Below, piece by piece: positions 6,741 to 12,763 of a stretch of DNA of 13,383 nucleotides. The stretch covers positions 1 through 13,383 of the forward strand of contig JALSQL010000048.1 of assembly GCA_026985435.1 (NCBI GenBank), in the 5' to 3' direction. Below the pieces are notes generated by a model. That model saw only the letters and a list, made by a program, of their open reading frames with translations. It had not been told where the DNA came from and did not search any database. The position numbers and the translations under genes are program-made. How positions within the stretch are numbered: the stretch's first letter is position 1; every line of letters begins with the position of its first letter. The DNA comes from Acidilobaceae archaeon (GTDB lineage Archaea > Thermoproteota > Thermoprotei_A > Sulfolobales > Acidilobaceae).

Positions 6741-7606
6741 CCCCACAGCCTCGACTCGAAGGAGAGCGAGAGCGTCCCCCTCCCGCGCGGGCGGGCCGCC
6801 CTGCACGTGCTGGTCAGCACGTACCCCGCGGGCGAGGGGGGCGGCGCGAGGCCCGAGGGGCCCCCGGCCGGGGTGGGGGCCAGGTAGGCCTCCTCCCTGT
6901 ACGTCCTACCGTAGAGGTTGACCCTCACCACCTGCGAGCCGGGCGCTGGCCTGGCGCACCTAGCCGGCTGGTATAGGATGCTCTCGAAAACACCGCCCTC
7001 CTCCACGACCTCGACCTCCCCCGGACCGGCCACCCCCGCCTCGAGCGCCGCCGCCAGCCCCTCGCGGCTCCCGACCCTGTACACCCACCAGGCCGCCTCC
7101 CCCAGCTCGGCAAGCCCCACCCTAGCCTGGAGGCAGGAGGAGAGCTTCTCCACGTCCACCAGCCAGGCCAGCGCCAGCCTGGCGCCGGGGGCCGACGCCG
7201 AGCCAGCGGCCTGCACGGGGAGGAGCCTGTCCGCCGCCAGGTAGGGGGGCTGCCTTATGGCGTTCGAGTAGTCGCCCCCCGTCTTGTACAGGGCCGCCGC
7301 TATCCTGGAGGGCTCAGCGTAGACAACCACCCCGACCCCCCGGGGGCCGCTGGGCTCCAGGCCGGCCCCGGCGGCTATCGTCGCCCTGAGGGCGCACTCC
7401 ATCACCCTCCCGGCGGCCGGGCCCCTCCTGGGGTCGACCTCCTCCCCTAGCCCCAGCAGCCTGGCCAGGGGGTTGGCGAAGGCCCCCACGACGCTGGGGG
7501 GCGGGGGGAGGGGGTAGGCTAGCTGGGCGGCGCTCGCCCCCAGCTGCCTTACCGTGAAGCCCCAGTGTAGCTCTACTATGGAGTGTAAAAAGGCGGGCTC
7601 GGGCAA
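6737..7606 (-). CDS. cas5a: Cas5, type I-A Cascade subunit
   Basis: A 289-aa RAMP-fold protein that caps the 5' handle of the crRNA in the Cascade complex and contacts the Cas7 backbone and the large subunit. The N-terminal strand LHSIVELHWGFTVRQ followed by YPLPPPPSVVGAFANPLARLLG matches the Cas5 N-terminal signature (a Pro-rich turn followed by S-x-x-G-A). The rest is more variable, with a strand-rich middle and a C-terminal segment that returns to the fold (GTLSLSFESRLWG). The TTG start is preceded at a good distance by a GGGGGGTG ribosome-binding-like stretch and lies 17 bases after cas7. Its stop overlaps the cas8a start. No catalytic role is expected in I-A, where Cas6 processes crRNA. 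Confidence 0.85.
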   Translation of the reverse strand: MPEPAFLHSIVELHWGFTVRQLGASAAQLAYPLPPPPSVVGAFANPLARLLGLGEEVDPRRGPAAGRVMECALRATIAAGAGLEPSGPRGVGVVVYAEPSRIAAALYKTGGDYSNAIRQPPYLAADRLLPVQAAGSASAPGARLALAWLVDVEKLSSCLQARVGLAELGEAAWWVYRVGSREGLAAALEAGVAGPGEVEVVEEGGVFESILYQPARCARPAPGSQVVRVNLYGRTYREEAYLAPTPAGGPSGLAPPPSPAGYVLTSTCRAARPRGRGTLSLSFESRLWG

Positions 7607-7623
7607 GCCTGTGCACCCCCCGT

Positions 7624-8646
7624 CTAGGCTTCGAGCCTCTCGAGCACCCAGCTGGCCGCCGCCACTATGGCGTCCTCGGGGGTCGAGTGCCTCGTGGCCC
7701 CCTCGGCCTCCCCGAGGCCCTCGGCGTCGAAGTAGTGGACCGCAGCCTCCAGGCCCTTGACGGCCCTCCTCTGCGCCCGCAGCCTCTCGAGGGTCTCCCT
7801 GAGGTAGCCCCTGCTGTGCCCGGGCGACGGCACGAAGGGCGCGATGCCGCTGCTGGCGACCGCTACGAGGCTCTGTATCCTCCAGTGGGGGAGCACCCTG
7901 CTCCTCTTCGCGCCGAAGGCCATGTTGCCCAGCATCGCCACGAGCGCCTCGACCGCCGCCCTCACCCTCCTAGCCCTCTCCCCGGCGCCGAGGTCGCTTG
8001 GCTCCTGGCGCATGGCCCTGCAGGTGCCCAGCCTCGAGACCTCGCCCGCATCTAGGATGTAGGAGAGGGTGTAGAGGGCGCTCCCGGCGTCCACGTATAT
8101 GAGCGCCTGGTCCCCCTCGCCCCGGGCCTCGGGCGTGTACCTCACGTGTAGCTGTGGGTAGACGGCGGTGGCGCCTATCGCGTCGAGTGCCGGCACCATG
8201 TAGCCGAAGCTGAACCTGCTGGTCCTCTTCACGAGGCCGTCGGTGTAGAGGAAGCCGCCCACGTCGGCGACTATGTCCCTCTCCACTATCACCCTCTCGT
8301 TGTGGCAGGGCCCCTTCTTCTTGTCGACGAGCCCGCTCACCTCGGGGTAGTAGTTCCTTATTATGTCGTCGCTGGCGTACTTGAGGAAGTAGCCCTCCAA
8401 GTGTATCCCCGCCACCGGCAGCCCGGCCCGGCTGGCAGCCCTGGCTAGGTGTAGCTGGTAGTGGTGGGCTAGGCTCATGCCGCTCACGACGGGCACGTAG
8501 ACTACCCTGTAGCTCCCGTCCTCGTCCTGGAAGACTACGGGGGCCCTCCTGTGCTTCGTCACGTTACCCACAGACTCGGCCATGTTTAGGCTCTCCATGT
8601 TCACGATCGCCCTGAGGGAGACCGCGAGGAAGACCCCCTCACTCAC
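7624..8646 (-). CDS. cas7: Cas7 (Csa2/DevR family), Cascade backbone
   Basis: About 340 aa. This RAMP protein polymerises along the crRNA to form the Cascade backbone. It is easily recognised by the N-terminal block SLRAIVNMESLNMAESVGNV followed by TKHRRAPVVF, the classic Csa2 signature, and by the conserved central region (VSGMSLAHHYQ, GYFLKYASDD). The C-terminal part contains GNMAFGAKRSR. I chose the GTG at 8646, one base after the csa5 stop: it puts the start where other Csa2 proteins begin and a perfect GGAGGTG lies 11 bases before it. GTG codons at 8661-8670 or the ATG at 8685 (38-base overlap with csa5) are alternatives. This is the best conserved gene of the operon. Confidence 0.93.
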   Translation of the reverse strand: MSEGVFLAVSLRAIVNMESLNMAESVGNVTKHRRAPVVFQDEDGSYRVVYVPVVSGMSLAHHYQLHLARAASRAGLPVAGIHLEGYFLKYASDDIIRNYYPEVSGLVDKKKGPCHNERVIVERDIVADVGGFLYTDGLVKRTSRFSFGYMVPALDAIGATAVYPQLHVRYTPEARGEGDQALIYVDAGSALYTLSYILDAGEVSRLGTCRAMRQEPSDLGAGERARRVRAAVEALVAMLGNMAFGAKRSRVLPHWRIQSLVAVASSGIAPFVPSPGHSRGYLRETLERLRAQRRAVKGLEAAVHYFDAEGLGEAEGATRHSTPEDAIVAAASWVLERLEA

Positions 8647-8647
8647 C

Positions 8648-9088
8648 CTAGCCGCTGACACCTCCACCACCCCTCTCCTCACCATCTAGCCTGAACCGGG
8701 AGGCCCTGGCGAGGGCGCTCACGTAGATCTCGCGGAGGAGCTGCACCAAGCCGCCCCTCCTACCCCTCGACACCAGCATCCTCCTGAGCATCTCAACAGC
8801 GCCCTCGAGCTCGTCCCCACCCACGCTGGGGCAGGCCACCTTCTTCTCCGCGGCCAGCCTCCGCCTGGCCTGGGGGCTCGAGTCCAGGCAGAGGCTCCTG
8901 AAGTCCCTCAGGGCGCTGCCCAGGACCTCGAGCGCCGTGGCGGGCTCGAGCGCGTTGCCTATGGCGTCGGCGTAGCCGTAGTTCCTCATTGCAACGAAGA
9001 ACGCCAGCATGTCAACGACAGGCTCGAGGCTCGCGCGCCCCCCGCCGGGGGCCTCCCCCTCCCGGGCGGGCCCGGACACAGCACTCAC
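8648..9088 (-). CDS. csa5: Csa5 (Cas11-type) small subunit of type I-A Cascade
   Basis: About 146 aa, mostly helical after a Gly/Pro-rich start. The core LEPVVDMLAFFVAMRNYGYADAIGNAL and the C-terminal helix GLVQLLREIYVSALARASRF fit Csa5, the I-A small subunit that lines the Cascade belly and stabilises the R-loop. It is the first gene of the interference operon, the usual place of csa5. The frame is open to 9148, but the TATA box at 9125-9132 places the transcript start near 9102, so only the GTG codons at 9094, 9088 or 9079 can be used; 9088 is preceded by GGGGCGGTGCGG. Length fits the family (about 150 aa). The call combines weak sequence signature and strong context. Confidence 0.85.
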   Translation of the reverse strand: MSAVSGPAREGEAPGGGRASLEPVVDMLAFFVAMRNYGYADAIGNALEPATALEVLGSALRDFRSLCLDSSPQARRRLAAEKKVACPSVGGDELEGAVEMLRRMLVSRGRRGGLVQLLREIYVSALARASRFRLDGEERGGGGVSG

Positions 9089-9124
9089 CCGCACCGCCCC
9101 AGCTTCTTCCACGGTATGTGACTG

Positions 9125-9139
9125 CTTATAAGCTTTTTG
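9125..9139 (-). promoter_or_regulatory. BRE/TATA promoter of the interference operon
   Basis: The minus strand reads CCAAAAAGCTTATAAG just upstream of csa5: a perfect CTTATAAG box (9132-9125) preceded by an A-rich BRE-like stretch. Initiation about 25 bases downstream gives a start near 9102, a short leader before the csa5 start. It is the clearest promoter in the window and separates the adaptation and interference units. Confidence 0.75.
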
Positions 9140-9140
9140 G

Positions 9141-9189
9141 ACACGCAACCGTACCGATACAATCGCTCCCCATTACTACGGTTTGGTGT
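9141..9189. repeat. Long imperfect inverted repeat upstream of the csa5 TATA box (operator candidate)
   Basis: Arms ACACGCAACCGTA (9141-9153) and TACGGTTTGGTGT (9177-9189) match as inverted repeats at 11 of 13 positions, with a 7-bp perfect core AACCGTA/TACGGTT and a 23-base spacer. The element begins right behind the BRE/TATA of csa5. The two half-sites are 36 bp apart centre to centre, between three and four helical turns. A dimeric winged-helix regulator such as Csa3 is the obvious candidate ligand (inference); Csa3b of Sulfolobus is known to bind palindromic sites in front of csa5. Confidence 0.6.
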
Positions 9190-9191
9190 TC

Positions 9192-9210
9192 AGTCCATTT
9201 CTAGTGGACT
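9192..9210. repeat. Perfect 6-bp inverted repeat between csa3 and the csa5 promoter
   Basis: AGTCCA (9192-9197) and TGGACT (9205-9210) flank a 7-base spacer and end immediately after the csa3 stop codon. A second nested symmetry, TCTAG/CTAGA around TGGACT, overlaps it. No T-run follows on the minus strand, so a protein-binding site is as likely as a terminator for the csa1-csa3 transcript. Confidence 0.4.
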
Positions 9211-9873
9211 CTAGAGGAGGGGCTCCACGGCCGGGTGGACCATCCACTCGCCCCCACTCCTCGCCACGAGGCCGAGGGCCTCGAGCCTCGAGAGCCGGAG
9301 GTAGAGGGTGCTCCTGTTCCACCCCAGCTCCTCAAGGAGCCTCGACGCCCTCGCCCTCCCGAGCCTGGCGAGGGCCTCGAGCAGGGCCCTATGCTCCTCG
9401 TCGAGCTGCAGGAGGGCCGCCAGGCTGTCGGCCCTCACCTCGAGCCTCGCCTCGAACCCCTCCCCGTAGGCGACCAGCCTCACCCGCCTGCGGGGCCCCG
9501 GGGGGAGGGTTAGGGAGGCGAGGGTTAGGGCTAGGCAGAGTATCCGGGGTCCACCCGTCAGGTACACCTCGACGAGGCCGTCCTCCCCGGCTAGACTCGC
9601 CGCCCTGGCCAGGGCGTCCCTGACCCTCCCCAGCAGCCCCGCCTCGCTCGCCGGGGTCTCGACGAGCTCCGACTCTATGCCGAGGGCCTTGAGGTAGCCG
9701 GAGAGGATCCTGTGGGCCTCGAGCACCCGCTCCCACGACACCCGGTCCTCCGTCCTAAGCCCGACCAGGATAACCCTGAGCACCTCGCCCCTCCCCAGGT
9801 CGGCCACCCTCCGGAGCACGAAGTCCACCGTGAAGCCCATCCCGGCGACGAGCACCCTGGGCACTGCTCGCAC
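9211..9873 (-). CDS. csa3: Csa3-like CARF/winged-helix transcription regulator
   Basis: A 220-aa two-domain protein. Residues 1 to about 130 form a Rossmann-like CARF domain, beginning PRVLVAGMGFTVDFVLRRV and containing VYLTGGPRILCLALTLAS, where the GG-R stretch is the expected cyclic-oligoadenylate site. Residues about 155-215 form a winged helix of MarR/ArsR type (EHRALLEALARLG, then NRSTLYLRLSRLEALGL, then a GGEWMVHP wing). It is the last gene of the csa1-cas1-cas2-cas4 unit: cas4 stops one base before its GTG start, so it is co-transcribed with the acquisition genes and may autoregulate. GTG at 9864 is an alternative start. In Sulfolobus, Csa3 paralogues control acquisition or interference genes; which role this one has is not shown by sequence. 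Confidence 0.9.
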   Translation of the reverse strand: MRAVPRVLVAGMGFTVDFVLRRVADLGRGEVLRVILVGLRTEDRVSWERVLEAHRILSGYLKALGIESELVETPASEAGLLGRVRDALARAASLAGEDGLVEVYLTGGPRILCLALTLASLTLPPGPRRRVRLVAYGEGFEARLEVRADSLAALLQLDEEHRALLEALARLGRARASRLLEELGWNRSTLYLRLSRLEALGLVARSGGEWMVHPAVEPLL

Positions 9874-9874
9874 C

Positions 9875-10459
9875 CTACACGCTCGCCCTCGGGCAGGAGC
9901 GCCTATAGCCGCAGTAGAGGCACTTCGCCCCCGGCTGGTTCGCCAGCGGGGGCTCCTCGGAGGCCAGGAGCCTCCTCAGCCTGGCCAGGGCGGCCAGGGC
10001 CTCGCCGAGGGTGCGCTCGTTCACCGGAACCTCCACGGGCCTCCCGGCCAGGTATAGGATCGCCCTCCCCACAGGGCCCATAGAGTCGAGCACGAGGAGC
10101 ACGTAGGCTAGGAGCTGGAGCCTGAAGTGGCCGGCCCTCCGGGGGCTCCTGGGGAGCGCCTTGACCTCAACCACAGTGTAGGGCCCCCTGCCGGCGACTA
10201 TGTCGACCACCCCCCGGAGGCCGAGGCGGCGGCTCTCCAGGGGCACCTCCACCCTGTGGGGCCTGGGGAGGCCCAGCCTCCCGGCTATGGCCAGCTTCTC
10301 CCCCGCGTCGAGGCGGCCAGCCTCCATGCTGGGGGTGGGCGCCTCCCTGAGGCTGGCGTGGAGCCTGAGCCAGGGTATGACGGGGCAGTAGGCGTAGTCC
10401 TTGAGGTCGGTGGGGGTGAGGGTGCCCTCATAGTATCGAGGCCGAGCCCCCGAGCCCAT
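9875..10459 (-). CDS. cas4: Cas4 RecB-like nuclease with Fe-S cysteines
   Basis: A 194-aa PD-(D/E)xK nuclease that trims pre-spacers and helps select PAM-flanked ends for Cas1-Cas2. The iron-sulfur ligands are complete: C25 in AYCPVIPW and C180, C183, C189 in KCLYCGYRRSCP. The active site is visible as D86 (GVVDIV), E98 and K100 (VVEVKALP) and the Q-x-x-x-Y motif Q115/Y119 (LQLLAYVLL). The ATG start overlaps the cas2 3' end by 32 bases and is preceded by GGTGGGGGG. Its stop is one base from the csa3 start. Length is normal for archaeal Cas4. Confidence 0.93.
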   Translation of the reverse strand: MGSGARPRYYEGTLTPTDLKDYAYCPVIPWLRLHASLREAPTPSMEAGRLDAGEKLAIAGRLGLPRPHRVEVPLESRRLGLRGVVDIVAGRGPYTVVEVKALPRSPRRAGHFRLQLLAYVLLVLDSMGPVGRAILYLAGRPVEVPVNERTLGEALAALARLRRLLASEEPPLANQPGAKCLYCGYRRSCPRASV

Positions 10460-10727
10460 CGCCCCCCACCCTGGCCCAGTAGGGTTTGCCTATCACCACC
10501 ACCCTCCCCCACGTCCTCTCGTCGACCACGAGCACGTGCACGGTGTCGGTGTCGGGGTCCACGATGCGCTCCAGCCTCCTCGCCAGGTCCACCGCCCTGG
10601 CCCTCTGCGCCCTGCCGGCGAAGGCGCTCCTCTGGATCCTCTCGAGCCCCCAGGCCTGGAGGGTCCTGGCGGCCCTCAGCCTGGCCCTGTCGTCGCTAAT
10701 GTCGTATACGACGATGACCCGGGCCAC
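10428..10727 (-). CDS. cas2: Cas2 spacer-integration subunit
   Basis: A 99-aa ferredoxin-like protein that bridges two Cas1 dimers in the integration complex. The start ARVIVVYDISDDRAR is the Cas2 signature strand with the conserved Asp (D9); RIQRSAFAG and the later VDPDTDTVHVLVVD are also typical. The frame is open much further upstream, but that region is a shadow of cas1 and the GTG at 10727 places the start exactly where Cas2 proteins begin. It overlaps the cas1 3' end by 52 bases and the cas4 start by 32, so all three genes share sequence in different frames. Length is slightly above the usual 85-95 aa. Confidence 0.92.
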   Translation of the reverse strand: MARVIVVYDISDDRARLRAARTLQAWGLERIQRSAFAGRAQRARAVDLARRLERIVDPDTDTVHVLVVDERTWGRVVVIGKPYWARVGGDGLGGSASIL

Positions 10728-11728
10728 GCCCCGCCACCCTCGCACCTGTAGGCCCTGTAGGGCGACCTGGAGCGGAGGCTGGACGCCAGCCTCAGGGCGT
10801 AGGACTGGATGGCCCCGGCGCAGGTTAGCCTCGGCTCTCCCCGGCACCTCCCGTCGAGCCTCCCCTTCACGAGGCCGGCCACCCTGGAGCGCTCCCCGTA
10901 CTCCAGCCTGCCGGGGCCGTCGAGGCGCGGCCTCCACCCGGATAGCAGGGCCGCCACCAGAGGCTCGTCCACCAGCGCGGGCCTCCACATCTCCACGTAG
11001 TCGAAGGCCAGCACTGGCTTGCCGCTCCTGTCGACGTGGAGGAAGCCGGCGTAGGGGTCGAGGCCGGCGAGCACGAGGGCCCTCCAGGCGAGGCTGTAGA
11101 GTATGCCGTAACCGTAGTTGAGCGCCGCGTTGACCGGGTCCCCCGCGTCCCTCGACCTCCCCCTGAAGCCCAGCTCCCCGGGGAGCAGCCTGGCGAGGGC
11201 GCCCCAGTACTCCCTCGCCCCCGCCGCCTCCAGCTGGAGCAGCCTCCCCCGGGCCTCCTCCAGGCCCCCCGCCGCTGCTGCCACCTCGAGGGCGGCCTTC
11301 GAGAGCCCCTCCAGCTCCGCCGCAGCCTCGCGGAGGAGCCCGCTGGGCCGCCTCCTGTTGAGCCTCCTCAGGTGGGCGGCCTGGTTGGAGAGCTTCGCGG
11401 CGACGATCTCCCCGGCTATGAGGGCTGCTGTGGGCTCCCTGTAGGCGGCGTACTGGGCCCGCCTGGTCTCGACGGTCCTCGTGGGGGCTGGGGGGTAGAG
11501 TATCGCCGCCGGCTCCCCCCGGTGGTCGAGGAACACGAGCTCCACCCCGGCCTTCGCCATGAGCCTCACCGCCCTCGAGGTCACCGTGACCCCCGAGGTG
11601 GCCACGACGACCACGTCGACCTCGCTTAGCGGGACCAGCCTCTCGCCCCCCGCGCCCCTAACGTAGAGGGCCCCGCCCCTGGCGCCTAGCCTGAGGCCGT
11701 AGCCTGAGATGTGGAGAACCCTGACCAC
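10676..11728 (-). CDS. cas1: Cas1 spacer integrase
   Basis: About 350 aa. The N-terminal strand domain begins VRVLHISGYGLRLG and includes LVPLSEVDVVVVATSGVTVTSRAV. The C-terminal helical domain holds the catalytic triad: Glu near 167 (QLEAAGAREYW), His near 231 (AGFLHVDR) and Glu near 246 (FDYVEMWRP), plus the conserved ALNYGYGILY. Cas1 cuts and joins new spacers into the array with Cas2. The GTG at 11728 is chosen because the family starts at this strand; an upstream GTG (11755) lies deeper in csa1. It overlaps csa1 by 43 bases, and its C-terminal tail (GGGAWPGSSS onward) is non-conserved, low-complexity sequence read through the start of cas2. Confidence 0.95.
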   Translation of the reverse strand: MVRVLHISGYGLRLGARGGALYVRGAGGERLVPLSEVDVVVVATSGVTVTSRAVRLMAKAGVELVFLDHRGEPAAILYPPAPTRTVETRRAQYAAYREPTAALIAGEIVAAKLSNQAAHLRRLNRRRPSGLLREAAAELEGLSKAALEVAAAAGGLEEARGRLLQLEAAGAREYWGALARLLPGELGFRGRSRDAGDPVNAALNYGYGILYSLAWRALVLAGLDPYAGFLHVDRSGKPVLAFDYVEMWRPALVDEPLVAALLSGWRPRLDGPGRLEYGERSRVAGLVKGRLDGRCRGEPRLTCAGAIQSYALRLASSLRSRSPYRAYRCEGGGAWPGSSSYTTLATTGPG

Positions 11729-12561
11729 GCCACGCCACCCCCGCCGGGGCCGCACCTGTCCTCGGGCTCCACCCCCGAGAGGAGGGCGTCGACCGCCTCG
11801 TCCCTCGCCTGGAGGAAGTCCTCCCTAAGCCTCGGGGAGATGTAGACGGGCTCCACGCCCAGCCTCGGCGCCCCGCCGGTGGCGGTGACCGTGACGAGGA
11901 GGCCGTAGCTGAAGGGGGCTTCCAGCTCCGCCTCGAGGGCGAGGGCGTACCCGGCTAGGGCGAGGCGGTGCCACCACTGGGGCCTCCCAAGCTTGACCTC
12001 TACCACCACGCCAGCCTCCGCGAGGGCGTCGGCGCGCAGCCTCCTCGAGAGCCCCAGGGGGTAGCCGTCAACCCTAACCTCGCTCAGCCACGGCAGCCAC
12101 GAGACGCCCTCGCCCCCGTAGTAGGCCTGGGAGGAGGCCGCCTCCCCCAGCCACATGGTCACGAGCGCCCTGTACACCTCGACCGCCCAGCCAGGCTCGC
12201 CCCGCAGCCTCCACGGGGCCCGGGAGAGTAGCCTGGCCGCCGCCCTCCACGGGGCCTCACCGCATGCCAGGGCGCGCCTCACGTCGAGCGCCGCCGCGTG
12301 GAACGCCCGGTGGAGGGCCGCCCCCGCCTCCATGGCCGGGCTCCGCCGGGGCGCCTCGCCGAGCCTCCTCCGCCGCCAGAGGCCCCTCCACCCGCAGGCG
12401 GCCCCGTAGGCCACCTCGCTGACCCCCAGGCCGAGGTAGGCCCTGGGCCTCACGGGTGGGGAGTGGTAGCTCCACCCCCGCAGCTCCCCCGGGACCGGGT
12501 CGGCCTCAGCCTCGGCGTGGAGCCTGCGGAGGAGCCTTCGGATCTGGGACAGCCCGGTCAA
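11686..12561 (-). CDS. csa1: Csa1 (Cas4-superfamily nuclease) of the I-A acquisition module
   Basis: A 291-aa RecB-like nuclease restricted to subtype I-A acquisition operons. Signatures are ELRGWSYHSPPVRPRAYLGLGVSEV (25-50), C56 in YGAACGWRGLW, H84 in AALHRAF, D178 (LRADAL), E188-V-K190 (VVEVKLG) and the following WWHRLALAGYAL. The C-terminus is odd: after C270 (EDRCGPGGGG) it reads through the beginning of cas1 and stops without the three further cysteines expected in the Cas4 superfamily. The TTG start is the only good one; GGGGTGA lies nine bases before it. It is the first gene of the acquisition operon and is divergent from the second csa3. Confidence 0.85.
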   Translation of the reverse strand: MTGLSQIRRLLRRLHAEAEADPVPGELRGWSYHSPPVRPRAYLGLGVSEVAYGAACGWRGLWRRRRLGEAPRRSPAMEAGAALHRAFHAAALDVRRALACGEAPWRAAARLLSRAPWRLRGEPGWAVEVYRALVTMWLGEAASSQAYYGGEGVSWLPWLSEVRVDGYPLGLSRRLRADALAEAGVVVEVKLGRPQWWHRLALAGYALALEAELEAPFSYGLLVTVTATGGAPRLGVEPVYISPRLREDFLQARDEAVDALLSGVEPEDRCGPGGGGVAWSGFSTSQATASG

Positions 12562-12598
12562 CCCCCCGGTTCACCCCTCCGGGGCGCGCCTGGGGGTG

Positions 12599-12614
12599 GG
12601 GGAACCTATTCCCC
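12599..12614. promoter_or_regulatory. Inverted repeat over the probable csa1 TATA box
   Basis: GGGGAA-CCTA-TTCCCC is a perfect 6-bp inverted repeat with a 4-base spacer; with one extra G in the left arm the symmetry extends to GTGGGGGAA/TTCCCCAC. On the minus strand its centre reads AATAGGTT, at a suitable place for a TATA box (initiation near 12583, leader about 20 bases before the csa1 TTG). Binding of a dimeric regulator here would block csa1. Promoter strength looks weak. Confidence 0.45.
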
Positions 12615-12653
12615 ACGCCGAAGAGGGCCCGCCAGCGGCTCCCGCCAGGCCGC

Positions 12654-12685
12654 GGGATGGGGGGGAGCCCGGGGGGAGCGGGGGG
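12654..12685 (+). repeat. G-tract cluster, potential G-quadruplex
   Basis: Four runs of three or more G (12654-12656, 12659-12665, 12671-12676, 12680-12685) are separated by loops of 2, 5 and 3 bases, with GGGGGAGC appearing twice. It lies midway between the divergent csa1 and csa3-like genes, upstream of both probable TATA boxes. It fits the usual four-tract quadruplex pattern; biological meaning is unknown in such G-rich DNA. Confidence 0.45.
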
Positions 12686-12723
12686 CTGTCGTGGATAGCT
12701 TCTAGCACGGTGGCCCGCGAGCC

Positions 12724-12730
12724 GATATTA
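12724..12730 (+). promoter_or_regulatory. TATA-box candidate for the right-hand csa3-like gene
   Basis: GATATTA is the only AT-rich run in front of the plus-strand gene. Initiation about 25 bases downstream, near 12752, leaves room for the GGGAGGGGGG ribosome-binding stretch before the TTG at 12764. Confidence 0.45.
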
Positions 12731-12763
12731 CCCCCTCCCACACCCCGCCGGGAGGGGGGCGGC

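Noticed and set aside
12746..12763. CCGCC/GGCGG hairpin around the ribosome binding site of the right-hand csa3-like gene
   Set aside because: Possible translation control, but such short GC hairpins are everywhere in this sequence, so it carries little weight.
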